From assembly GCA_022760475.1 (NCBI GenBank), contig JALEFZ010000035.1, positions 124,001-188,000 of the forward strand: a stretch of DNA of 64,000 nt. Direction: 5' to 3'. The notes beneath the pieces are model-generated. The model did no database searches and was not told the DNA's origin. It saw nothing but the letters and a program-made list of their open reading frames with translations. A program made the translations under genes and the position numbers. Below, in pieces: positions 55,669-63,560 of the stretch. Position 1 is the stretch's first letter, and each line of letters opens with the position of its first letter. Source of the DNA: Bacteroidia bacterium. GTDB taxonomy: Bacteria > Bacteroidota > Bacteroidia > J057.

Positions 55669-56547
55669 TTGCTTTTTGAGCTTTTTGGCTTCCTCATGGT
55701 AAGGATGCCTGGGATCATTGACCAATTTATCCAGTTGAATGATAGATTCTGATGTTTTGCCACTTTTCAAAAGTGCCAATGCAGTATACCATTGCCCCAT
55801 CTGAAAGTACCTCCTGGATGTGGGGTTTAATTCTGCAAAGATACTAATGGCCTCAGAAGACTCGCCCTGTTCGAGCTCGCAAATCCCTTGATAGAACAAC
55901 ATTTTTGCTGAGGCCATCAAAGAATCGCTGTTACCTACAGAACCTATCAAGCCCAGGAAAGAAGAACAATCCTTTTTACTCAGGTAGGTTTCTGCTTTTT
56001 TCCTTAATTCATCCTCTTCGGTTCCCAATATATTTCCTGGCAGGGGGTACTCGTAATTCTCCGCAAATAACTTTTCAGGACGAGCCTGCCCTTGGTTTAG
56101 AATGACAGAAAAAAGTACGACCAGAGATGCTGCTGCTGCCAATAGGGAAAAGAGAATAACTCTTCGATTTTGCTTCCTTTGCCCTATTCGGTGATCCCTC
56201 TTTGCCTCCAACAAGCTTTGTTCCAACAGAAGTTCCTGCTCAAGGCTTTTATGGATTTCTTGCTCGGACAATTCTATCCCCTCAGGCTGATCCTCATTGA
56301 GCATTTTCAGAATATTATCAGAAGTCTTGTGAGCGGCAAGTTCTTCTAACAAGTCCGCATCCTTCTCTAACTCCTTTTCAAAATTTTCCTTTTCTCTTGG
56401 GTTTAACTCCTCCTGGATATAGGCCTCTATGTACCAAAAAATCAATTCTTCCTCCGTCAATGAATCAAAGGATTCACTTTGAGGAGCAGAGAGCATCCTG
56501 GCAAGGGTTTTCCCTTTTTTGAACTCATTTAGACTTTTCTGATCCAT
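55657..56547 (-). CDS. Anti-sigma-type membrane protein with periplasmic TPRs
   Basis: A 296-residue single-pass membrane protein. The N-terminal cytosolic part (1-125) has the anti-sigma-like pattern IEAYIQEELNPREKENFEKELEKDADL; no zinc motif is present. The membrane helix is at about 129-149, and the periplasmic part (150-296) is made of about three tetratricopeptide-like repeats (ISIFAELNPTSRRYFQMGQW, SIIQLDKLVNDPRHPYHEEA). It starts six bases after the stop of the sigma factor gene, so the two are translated together. Its 3' end overlaps the end of the convergent CHAT gene by 12 bases. I infer that it holds the sigma factor at the membrane; this is not shown. Confidence 0.72.
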   Translation of the reverse strand: MDQKSLNEFKKGKTLARMLSAPQSESFDSLTEEELIFWYIEAYIQEELNPREKENFEKELEKDADLLEELAAHKTSDNILKMLNEDQPEGIELSEQEIHKSLEQELLLEQSLLEAKRDHRIGQRKQNRRVILFSLLAAAASLVVLFSVILNQGQARPEKLFAENYEYPLPGNILGTEEDELRKKAETYLSKKDCSSFLGLIGSVGNSDSLMASAKMLFYQGICELEQGESSEAISIFAELNPTSRRYFQMGQWYTALALLKSGKTSESIIQLDKLVNDPRHPYHEEAKKLKKQLGS

Positions 56548-56553
56548 TGGTGG

Positions 56554-57144
56554 TTAGATTGGACTTTGGGCCATTAACTTCAAAAGTTGTTTTTTACAAT
56601 TAAGCAGGGTTTGTGCCGCAGACTTCGCATCTGCCAGCTTACAGATGTCAGCAATTTCAGCCATGCTATAACCTTCCATCTTTGCGGAGAATACCTTACG
56701 ACAGTTTTCACCTAATTGCTTTAGTTTTTCCCAGAAAACAGCCTTTAATCTCAGTCTTCTATGCTCATTCAACTGTTGAGTTTCTTCCGAAATATAATCT
56801 TCCTCTGGATTGCCATCGACTTTAAGAATCGATTTTAGATCCACACTCTCTTCACTAACATTAGGCTTGAGTTTCTTGATCGCATCAAGACAGCCCCTTC
56901 TGAAACTCACATATAGGTATGTTGAAATTTTAGCTTTTTGTTGAAATTTTTGAGCTTCCACCCGGTTGACAAAGTCAGCAATTGCCCCTAGGTAAGCACT
57001 TTCAACTTCCTGCTCATCTAGTCTTTGAAAGTCTCTAAAAGCTTTTCGCAGGTAAGAATAGTTAGATTTTACTAAATATTTCACTGCCTCATTTTTTTCT
57101 CTACCCCCTTTTCGAATAGCTGTAACAATCTCTATATCAGTCAT
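56554..57144 (-). CDS. ECF-type sigma-70 factor
   Basis: A 196-residue sigma-70 family protein with region 2 in about residues 10-95 (YLRKAFRDF, YLGAIADFV, KAKISTYLYVSFRRGCLDAIKK) and region 4 at about 138-190 (LGENCRKVFSAKMEGYSMAEIADI, then AAQTLLNCKKQLLK). No domain 1 or 3, so it is an ECF-like factor that redirects RNA polymerase to special promoters. It is the first gene of a two-gene unit with the membrane anti-sigma/TPR gene, opposite to a CHAT protease gene. The start at 57144 is the first ATG after an AT-rich gap without a Shine-Dalgarno sequence. Confidence 0.85.
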   Translation of the reverse strand: MTDIEIVTAIRKGGREKNEAVKYLVKSNYSYLRKAFRDFQRLDEQEVESAYLGAIADFVNRVEAQKFQQKAKISTYLYVSFRRGCLDAIKKLKPNVSEESVDLKSILKVDGNPEEDYISEETQQLNEHRRLRLKAVFWEKLKQLGENCRKVFSAKMEGYSMAEIADICKLADAKSAAQTLLNCKKQLLKLMAQSPI

Positions 57145-57392
57145 AAAAGAAAAAATTACAATCCACCTGAACTTATCCTAGCCCCTTCATTCAAAATTAA
57201 GAATAATTCCTAAATCTAAAACTTACATGCTACATACATGCTATCCAGAACCATATATTTTCTAATGACTCCTCATGTTTACGATAATAGATGAACTGGA
57301 AATATTTCAATTTTTTTCTCAAAAACCCTTGATATAAAATTTCTCCTATCGCTTAACAGTATGTATTCATCAAATACAAAAACAGCAAAACC

Positions 57393-57497
57393 ATGAAACA
57401 AGTCTGGCAACTTGAGAAAGTTCCCCCCTTTTCCACAGTTATAGGAAGTTATATTATAAACCCAGCTTCGACCAAAGGCATTTATATTGTGAATTAA
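57393..57497 (+). CDS. Mini-ORF of 34 residues with its own terminator
   Basis: ATG to TAA, 34 residues (MKQVWQLEKVPPFSTVIGSY, then a C-terminal part ending KGIYIVN). It lies alone between the divergent sigma factor and DUF4846 genes and is followed 43 bases later by a clear terminator, so the stretch is probably transcribed as a unit of its own. The RNA rather than the peptide could be the product. The end (KGIYIV) resembles the final strand of a T9SS sorting domain, which could also make it a relic. Confidence 0.35.
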   Translation: MKQVWQLEKVPPFSTVIGSYIINPASTKGIYIVN

Positions 57498-57539
57498 ACA
57501 AGCTGTATGTTATAGCAGAAGCAAACCCTTGGATAGTCA

Positions 57540-57576
57540 GTGAGGAGAAACCAACTTTCTCCTCACTTTTTGTTTT
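57540..57576 (+). terminator. Orphan Rho-independent terminator
   Basis: GTGAGGAGAAA (57540-57550) pairs perfectly with TTTCTCCTCAC (57556-57566) over a five-base loop, followed by five T. No standard gene lies upstream on this strand; the only candidate is the mini-ORF/RNA at 57393. The rest of the 512-base gap (57145-57656) holds nothing else that I can support. Confidence 0.85.
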
Positions 57577-57656
57577 ACACTTCCTCCTAGCCACAATACT
57601 TCAAACCCTGAACAGTCCAGCACGTAGACTCCAAAACCCCAAACCCCAACAAACTC

Positions 57657-58484
57657 ATGCAAAAACACCTTTTTAGTCTACTCACCCTACTTTTTCCCAT
57701 ACTTTTATTTTCTCAGAATTATGCCTGGTTAGGAAGTTCTGATAGCCTGAATAGCCTGCAAAACAGAATTCCAGTACCGGAAGGATTCCAGCGGGTCAAA
57801 CTGGAAAAATCTTCTTTTGGACATTGGTTGAGAAACATTCCCCTGCTGGAAGGAAAACCGGATGTTATGCTTTTCAATGGTGAAAAGAAATGGAACCAAT
57901 CAGCTCATCATGCCGTGGTCAATATTGACATTGGAAAAAGAGACTTACAGCAATGTGCAGATGCCGTCATGCGCCTGTATGCGGAGTACCATTACAGCAA
58001 TAAGAATTATCAGGACATACATTTCAACTATACCAGCGGCCATAAAGTAGATTTCTCAAGATGGACCAGGGGCATTCGCCCGCTTGTGAGTGGCAACTCT
58101 GTCAACTTCCGCCAATACTCGCGTAAGGGGGATGATTACCCTAATTTCAAAGCCTATATGACAGCTATTTTCAATTATGCAGGAACTTATTCTCTTGAGA
58201 AAGAATTGAAAAAGGTAGATAGCATCCAACATATCCAAGCAGGGGATGTCTTCATCAAAGGTGGCTTCCCTGGACATGCGGTCATAGTTATGGATGTCGC
58301 TGAGTACCCTGCTACGGGAGAAAGGGCCTTCCTGCTCGCCCAAAGCTACATGCCAGCACAGAATATCCATATACTCAAGAACCCTAGCAATTCATCTTCT
58401 AATCCATGGTACATTGCCAAAGAAGGAGAACTTCGTACCCCTGAGTGGAATTTCCCTCAGGGAAGCCTTAAAAGATTTGAATAG
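57657..58484 (+). CDS. DUF4846 exported protein
   Basis: A 275-residue protein with a signal peptide (ending LLFSQN). The remainder matches DUF4846: RIPVPEGFQRV near residue 38, SFGHWLRNIPL near 53, then HAVVNIDIGKRDLQQCADAVMRLYAEY near 80-110 and FIKGGFPGHAVIVMDV near 199. Its function is unknown; the GHAVIV-x-D pattern and an upstream conserved Cys might suggest an NlpC/P60-like amidase relative, but this is a weak guess. It is monocistronic; the hairpin after it faces the other strand. No partner is visible. Confidence 0.85.
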   Translation: MQKHLFSLLTLLFPILLFSQNYAWLGSSDSLNSLQNRIPVPEGFQRVKLEKSSFGHWLRNIPLLEGKPDVMLFNGEKKWNQSAHHAVVNIDIGKRDLQQCADAVMRLYAEYHYSNKNYQDIHFNYTSGHKVDFSRWTRGIRPLVSGNSVNFRQYSRKGDDYPNFKAYMTAIFNYAGTYSLEKELKKVDSIQHIQAGDVFIKGGFPGHAVIVMDVAEYPATGERAFLLAQSYMPAQNIHILKNPSNSSSNPWYIAKEGELRTPEWNFPQGSLKRFE

Positions 58485-58498
58485 GCCATCACCCACCC

Positions 58499-58539
58499 CA
58501 AAAAAGAAAGGCAAGTCTGGTCTGGCGACCGACTTGCCG
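58499..58539 (-). terminator. Terminator of the small membrane-protein gene
   Basis: On the minus strand GGCAAGTC pairs with GACTTGCC around a 13-base loop, followed by TTTCTTTTTT. It lies about 90 bases downstream of the stop at 58629, supporting that short gene as real. Confidence 0.75.
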
Positions 58540-58628
58540 TAAGAGCATTGGACAAATGGTTGAAAAAAATAGAAACGGTAATACAAGAGAATAAAGGACT
58601 AGTTTTTTATGGATTTCGGTCTGCATTC

Positions 58629-58820
58629 CTATCTTTCAAGCAGGACTTCAGAGTTTTCTTTTACAAGCAATTGATCTTCAACTTTTATATTGCTTTGCAT
58701 ATATACAAAGACGAATATCATTGAGGCCAGTATGATCCCGCCCAAAAATCCATAAGCAAATCTTTGGGCTGTCTTCAAATAGTTAGAAGCATTTTGCGAG
58801 GGAATTACAAGGAACTTCAT
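58629..58820 (-). CDS. Small single-pass membrane protein, 63 residues
   Basis: ATG 58820 to a stop at 58629. One hydrophobic helix (about residues 20-40, FLGGIILASMIFVFVY) separates a short N-terminal part (MKFLVIPSQNASNY) from a charged C-terminal tail of about 20 residues. The frame is open for 15 residues upstream but they resemble leader DNA. The gene has its own terminator at 58499-58539, so I take it as real. No family is recognised, and no partner lies beside it (divergent from the VIT/VWA gene). Confidence 0.55.
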   Translation of the reverse strand: MKFLVIPSQNASNYLKTAQRFAYGFLGGIILASMIFVFVYMQSNIKVEDQLLVKENSEVLLER

Positions 58821-59002
58821 GGAGCAGTAGACGTTGATTACATTACAAATGTATTTATATTTCAATAATTAACAATTACAATTTTTCGTATAATATGACA
58901 TCATTAGTTGTCCTAGTTCAGGTATAATCTTTGTAATAATATCTCTCCCATCAGGGCATAGACTTTATCAAAGACCCTGCTTACTCTACTCTCAAAGCAC
59001 AT

Positions 59003-61936
59003 ATGAAGAACATTATTGCCTACTCCGTTAGCTTGTTTAGCCTTCTAATACTGTTTTCTTGTAAGGGCCAGAAACAGGCTTTTGTAGTTAAAAAGGATCT
59101 ACCTGAAGACAATCTTCCCAGCCCTACTATCCTAGCCAGTGTTGAAGACTCCCTTCAAGCCATGATACTTGACAGCCTCAAGATTCATACTCTTATCAAG
59201 GGAAGCATTGCCAGGACAACTTACGAATTGGTATTCTACAACCCGCACGAACAACAATTGGCTGGCAAATTCTTTTTCCCAAAAGAGAGAAACCAGATGA
59301 TTTCCCGCTTTGCACTCGAGATAGAAGGCAAATGGCGTGAAGCGGTTGTTGTGCCTGCCGAGAAAGGGAGGGTAGCTTTTGAAAATACTGTTAGAAAAAA
59401 TGTTGACCCTGCTCTTGTAGAATATGCTTCGGGCAACATATTCAAGGCCATGGTTTTCCCCCTTCCTCCCAAAGGAAGAAGAAGAATGCAGATATCTTTC
59501 GATGAAAGGCTTTACTCCGTATCTGCAAAGGAATTTCAATCCTTATTTCAGTTCAGGTCATTGTTTAAAGAAAAAATCCCCTATGTACTCCAAGAGGTAT
59601 TTGTAGAGGGAAAAGCAAAGGCCAGCATGCTGGATCACCCTTCAATCGAAGGCTTACAACCAATTCCTACTGGATTATATGGAAAAACGGAAGGTACAAA
59701 CAAGTTTGTAGAGGACTTTAGCATTCTACAGAAGGGGGACTCAAAGGAAGCCACAACCATAGTAGAGGAGGGGCAGGGAGGTGAGACATGGTTCTCCGCT
59801 CTTGTTGAAGCTCCTTTTAATGGAAAGCAAAGAGCCAGACCGGGTAGAGTAATTCTTTACTGGGATGTATCACATCAAGGCAAGAAGCGAAAGCCTAAAC
59901 AAGACCTGGAGGCGCTGACTTTGATGTTAAAAAAATCAATGTCTAAGGAATTTGAACTAACGGTACATTTCTTTGACTTTGGGATTAGAAAAAGTAAAAC
60001 CTACAAAATTGCCGAATACGAAGATATTCTTCCCCTTTTAGAGGAGATTAAACTTACGCCTTTTGACGGGATGGCAGATTTTGATCTACTAAAACTCAGA
60101 AAAGCAGATTACCCTGCAGATAAATGTCCTGATGAGATCTGGCTATTTTCCAATGGTCAAAGCCCCTTCGGGGAAGAACAAAGTGGAGATATTCCATTCT
60201 ACTCAATTCTCTCAGCCCCTACCCATAATTATCCCTTCCTCAACAAATTAAGTAGAGAAAGTGGAGGCGACCTCATTGACATTTATAATGAAGGCATGGC
60301 AGCAATTGAAAGCTCATTTATGGTCAACAAACCCAGGCTCATGGAAATAGAGGTTGTGAAAGGTAAGGTAGCGGAGCTTTATCCCCGAATCGGAACTGCC
60401 GTTCAATCTCCATTCTTTCTTCAGGGGAAATTATTGTCTGACGAATGCGAGTTGCTTTTGAAGTTTGGCTATGAAAAAGGAGAGGGGCAGTATCCCTACA
60501 AAGTAAAGGCTACGATCAATAAAGCCCAAAATCTGGGTTCAGGAAACCTGCTAGCCAAGCAATGGGCAAGCAGCAAACTTTCTTTTCTGATGGAATCTCC
60601 TCGGAAAAACAAAGATGCCATCCTTGAACTGGGAATGAAGCACAAACTTATCAGCCCACAGACCCCCATGATTGTATTGGACCGCATCCAGGATTACATA
60701 GATTACCGAATCGAACCACCCGAGGAATGGAAAGCAACTTATCAAAAGGCCATTGCATACCAGGAAAAAAAGAAGAAAGTCAAACTATTGACCCACCTGG
60801 ATGAGCTTGCAGAAGAGTTTGAAGCCCGCAAAATTTGGTGGGATACAGAATTTAAAATTCCAGATGGAATGTATCAGCAAGAACCCAAAACCAAGTCAAG
60901 GGAAAGTGGTGCTTCTAATGATGACGAAGAAGATTATGACACCTTTGGGGTTTTCAGTGGCACAGATGATTTGCCTCCTCCACCACCCCTTGGTGTAGAG
61001 AAAAAAAATAAAGCAAACAAGGCTATAGAGGGTGGCATAAGCATGGCAAAACCCAAACTGGACGCTGCATACTTTGAAGCATTCAAAGAGCAGGACGAAA
61101 AAAGCTGGGATAGCATATACTTCAAACAGAAAAAAGACTACGGAAGACTACCTGCATTTTACCTGGATATGGCGGATTGGTTCTATGACAAAGGCCAGGG
61201 AGCAACAGCCTTACGCATTGTCTCCAACTTAGGGGTTTTAGAACTTTCTAATCATGAGTTAATGCGAATACTTGCTTACCGCTTCCAGCAGTGGGGAAAA
61301 ACAGAACAGGCTATCATTTTATTGGAACAGGTACTTGACATACGCGGAGAAGAACCGCAGTCTTACCGAGATCTGGGCTTGGCTCATGCCAGCATTGAAC
61401 AATACCAGGAAGCCATAGATTGGCTTTACGAAGTGGTCAGAAGGCCATGGAATGATCGTTTTCCAGAGGTGGGGGTTGTGGCAGCTCATGAAATCAATGC
61501 CATCATCGCTCGCTCAGAGGAACCTTTGGCTACCTCAGAAATAGATGAGAGGTTTATTGCGGATTTACCCTGTGACCTGAGGATTGTGATGGGCTGGGAT
61601 GCCAATGACGTGGACCTGGACCTTTGGGTCATTGACCCTAGAGGGGAAAAGTGTTATTACCGCCATCAACTTACGGAGATTGGGGGAATGATATCCAAAG
61701 ACTTCACGGGTGGTTATGGTCCTGAGGAGTTTTTGATTAAAAATGCGATGAAAGGCCGCTATAAAATCAAAGCCAATTATTATGGGGATAATCGCCAAAG
61801 CCTAAATGGGCATGCCACCCTATATGTTAAAGCTATACTCGATTATGGCAGGAAGGGTCAGAGAAGCCAGGACATTATCCTACGATTGGAAAGGGAAAAA
61901 CAGGTACTCGAAATCGGAGAGATTGTGGTCGAGTGA
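59003..61936 (+). CDS. VIT/VWA lipoprotein with TPRs and C-terminal DUF2135
   Basis: A 977-residue lipoprotein (lipobox ILFSC, Cys20 approximately). Residues 50-190 form a VIT domain (Vault/inter-alpha-trypsin type: FYNPHEQQLAGKFFFP). A von Willebrand A-like domain follows at about 280-430, but its metal site is altered: D288-x-S290-x-Q292 in place of DxSxS. A low-complexity, proline-rich linker occurs near 625-665, TPR-like repeats at about 690-840, and a DUF2135 domain ends the chain (WDANDVDLDLWVIDPRGEKCYYRH near 870). The combination suggests a surface scaffold. It is a monocistronic gene; a REP palindrome follows. Similar VIT/VWA proteins are known in Bacteroidota, with role not settled. 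Confidence 0.88.
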   Translation: MKNIIAYSVSLFSLLILFSCKGQKQAFVVKKDLPEDNLPSPTILASVEDSLQAMILDSLKIHTLIKGSIARTTYELVFYNPHEQQLAGKFFFPKERNQMISRFALEIEGKWREAVVVPAEKGRVAFENTVRKNVDPALVEYASGNIFKAMVFPLPPKGRRRMQISFDERLYSVSAKEFQSLFQFRSLFKEKIPYVLQEVFVEGKAKASMLDHPSIEGLQPIPTGLYGKTEGTNKFVEDFSILQKGDSKEATTIVEEGQGGETWFSALVEAPFNGKQRARPGRVILYWDVSHQGKKRKPKQDLEALTLMLKKSMSKEFELTVHFFDFGIRKSKTYKIAEYEDILPLLEEIKLTPFDGMADFDLLKLRKADYPADKCPDEIWLFSNGQSPFGEEQSGDIPFYSILSAPTHNYPFLNKLSRESGGDLIDIYNEGMAAIESSFMVNKPRLMEIEVVKGKVAELYPRIGTAVQSPFFLQGKLLSDECELLLKFGYEKGEGQYPYKVKATINKAQNLGSGNLLAKQWASSKLSFLMESPRKNKDAILELGMKHKLISPQTPMIVLDRIQDYIDYRIEPPEEWKATYQKAIAYQEKKKKVKLLTHLDELAEEFEARKIWWDTEFKIPDGMYQQEPKTKSRESGASNDDEEDYDTFGVFSGTDDLPPPPPLGVEKKNKANKAIEGGISMAKPKLDAAYFEAFKEQDEKSWDSIYFKQKKDYGRLPAFYLDMADWFYDKGQGATALRIVSNLGVLELSNHELMRILAYRFQQWGKTEQAIILLEQVLDIRGEEPQSYRDLGLAHASIEQYQEAIDWLYEVVRRPWNDRFPEVGVVAAHEINAIIARSEEPLATSEIDERFIADLPCDLRIVMGWDANDVDLDLWVIDPRGEKCYYRHQLTEIGGMISKDFTGGYGPEEFLIKNAMKGRYKIKANYYGDNRQSLNGHATLYVKAILDYGRKGQRSQDIILRLEREKQVLEIGEIVVE

Positions 61937-61960
61937 TGCAAGATTATTGCTTGCTTAAGC

Positions 61961-61998
61961 ATACACCCTGTCAGGGTTATAACCCTGACAGGGTGTAT
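61961..61998. repeat. REP palindrome, copy 6 (perfect, 38 bases)
   Basis: A perfect 38-base palindrome: outer ATACA/TGTAT plus arms CCCTGTCAGGG and CCCTGACAGGG around TTATAA. It lies between the converging VIT/VWA and aminotransferase genes, 24 and 29 bases from their stops, and is the longest copy. Confidence 0.9.
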
Positions 61999-62027
61999 CA
62001 TAGACTGTATCTCTAGATACCCTCGGC

Positions 62028-63188
62028 TTAGGCCTTGACTTCCAGTCTTTTAAGCCTGCTAGCTGCGATAGCTAACTCTCGTTCTTCCTTGGCAAAACAA
62101 AAACGAATGACTTTGTCATCCCTACCATCTTCATAAAATACCGAAATTGGGATAGCAGCCACCCCAATTTCCTTTGTGAGGTATTCAACAAATTCTGTAT
62201 CCTTCAACTCTGAAAGCCCCTTGTAAGAAACCAATTGGAAATAGCTCCCCTTGGAGGGCAAGAGCCTAAGAGGCGTATCCGAAATCAACTCCCTAAACAC
62301 ATCTCTTTTTGCCTGATAAAAATTTCCCAGGTTCCAGACTTCCTCCTCACACCTTTTCAAGTATTCAGCGATGCCGTACTGAAATGGGGTGGAGGTAGAA
62401 AAAGTAGTATACTGGTGTACCTTCCTTATTTCTTTGGTAAGAACCTCAGGCGCAACCACATAGCCAACCTTCCAGCCTGTAACATGCAGTGTTTTGCCAA
62501 AAGAAGAAAAAACAACCGATCGGGCTGCCAACTCAGGATATTTCAGAACACTCTCATGCATCAAACCATCGAAGACAATATGCTCATAAACTTCATCACT
62601 GAAAACCAATAAATCATGCTTTTTAGCCACCTCCTCCAGACGAGTCAAATCCGCATTTGACAATATGGCACCGGATGGATTATGAGGATTATTAATCATG
62701 ATAGCAGTAGTCCTGGGGCTGATACTTTCCTCAACAACATCCCAGTCAATATGGAAGTGTGGTGCCTTGAGATTCAATCCTTTTGCATGCCCCCCAGCCA
62801 AAGAGATTGCAGGCCTGTAAGAGTCATAGGAAGGGTCGAAAAGGATCACTTCGTCTCCTGGGTGAATAAGTGCGAGTATCGCAGCCATTAAGCCTTCTGT
62901 TGCCCCTGAACACAGCGTGATCTCCTCATCTATATCAGGGCTAAAGCCGTAGGCTTTTTCCACGATTCGTGCAATTTCAGCCCTTAAGCTAGGTAAACCT
63001 GCCATGGGCGCATACTGATTGATGCCCTTTCTCATGCCCTCTTCTACCCACCTGATCAAGCGAGGATCACAATCAAACCCAGGAAAGCCTTGCGACAAAT
63101 TAATCGCATTGTACTCTGTGGCCATTCTGGACATGACTGTAAATATAGTTGTACCGATCTGTGGTAGTTTCGAAGGAATGTTTCGCAT
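62028..63188 (-). CDS. Class I/II aminotransferase, methionine aminotransferase-like
   Basis: A 386-residue fold type I PLP enzyme. The N-terminal part AINLSQGFPGFDCDP (about 28-42) and the overall sequence resemble YbdL/methionine aminotransferase (also kynurenine aminotransferase-like) rather than aspartate aminotransferase. The PLP-lysine is K232 in SSFGKTLHVTGWKVGY. Other landmarks are NNPHNPSG (166-173), which holds the PLP phosphate-side asparagine, SDEVYEH (about 197-203), and the C-terminal RFCFAKEE near residue 369 with the carboxylate-binding arginine. Likely role: methionine or aromatic amino-acid transamination with a keto acid, for example in methionine salvage; no salvage gene is linked. 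Monocistronic. Confidence 0.92.
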   Translation of the reverse strand: MRNIPSKLPQIGTTIFTVMSRMATEYNAINLSQGFPGFDCDPRLIRWVEEGMRKGINQYAPMAGLPSLRAEIARIVEKAYGFSPDIDEEITLCSGATEGLMAAILALIHPGDEVILFDPSYDSYRPAISLAGGHAKGLNLKAPHFHIDWDVVEESISPRTTAIMINNPHNPSGAILSNADLTRLEEVAKKHDLLVFSDEVYEHIVFDGLMHESVLKYPELAARSVVFSSFGKTLHVTGWKVGYVVAPEVLTKEIRKVHQYTTFSTSTPFQYGIAEYLKRCEEEVWNLGNFYQAKRDVFRELISDTPLRLLPSKGSYFQLVSYKGLSELKDTEFVEYLTKEIGVAAIPISVFYEDGRDDKVIRFCFAKEERELAIAASRLKRLEVKA

Positions 63189-63560
63189 CTGGAAGCCCTT
63201 TAAGTTTAAATAAACACAAGTTTATATAAAAAAATTGTGGCCTACCAGATGTTTAGAAAAATTGACTTTTCAAATCTGTTATATCCAAGAATTGGTATTT
63301 TCCTGCGCTGGCATTATATTGTAGAGTTGTTTTGGCAATATTTATCCGATTTTTAGTTTATGAAAAAGGAAATTTTAGGGTTTAGTAATTAAATTCTTCT
63401 TTTTCAAACAGGATTTGAAGAATTTTTCCAGAAAAAATGTCCTTAAAAATTAACCCTTCAACAACTAATTATTAATTTGTTTGCCAATGTGAGCGAATAA
63501 ATGTCGATTTTCGCTATCCCAGACGCTTTGTAATTTAGGAAAAACTTAAACTACACCTTC
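63189..63560. other. Intergenic region, divergent promoters, no gene seen
   Basis: 370 AT-rich bases between the divergent aminotransferase and the lipoprotein at the edge. No reliable promoter box or repeat. Presumably regulatory for both genes. Confidence 0.4.

Noticed and set aside
63478..63538. Possible TAnnTTTG promoter ahead of the edge lipoprotein (TAATTTAG)
   Set aside because: The -7 box deviates from the consensus and no matching TTTG lies at the right distance, so I do not claim a promoter.
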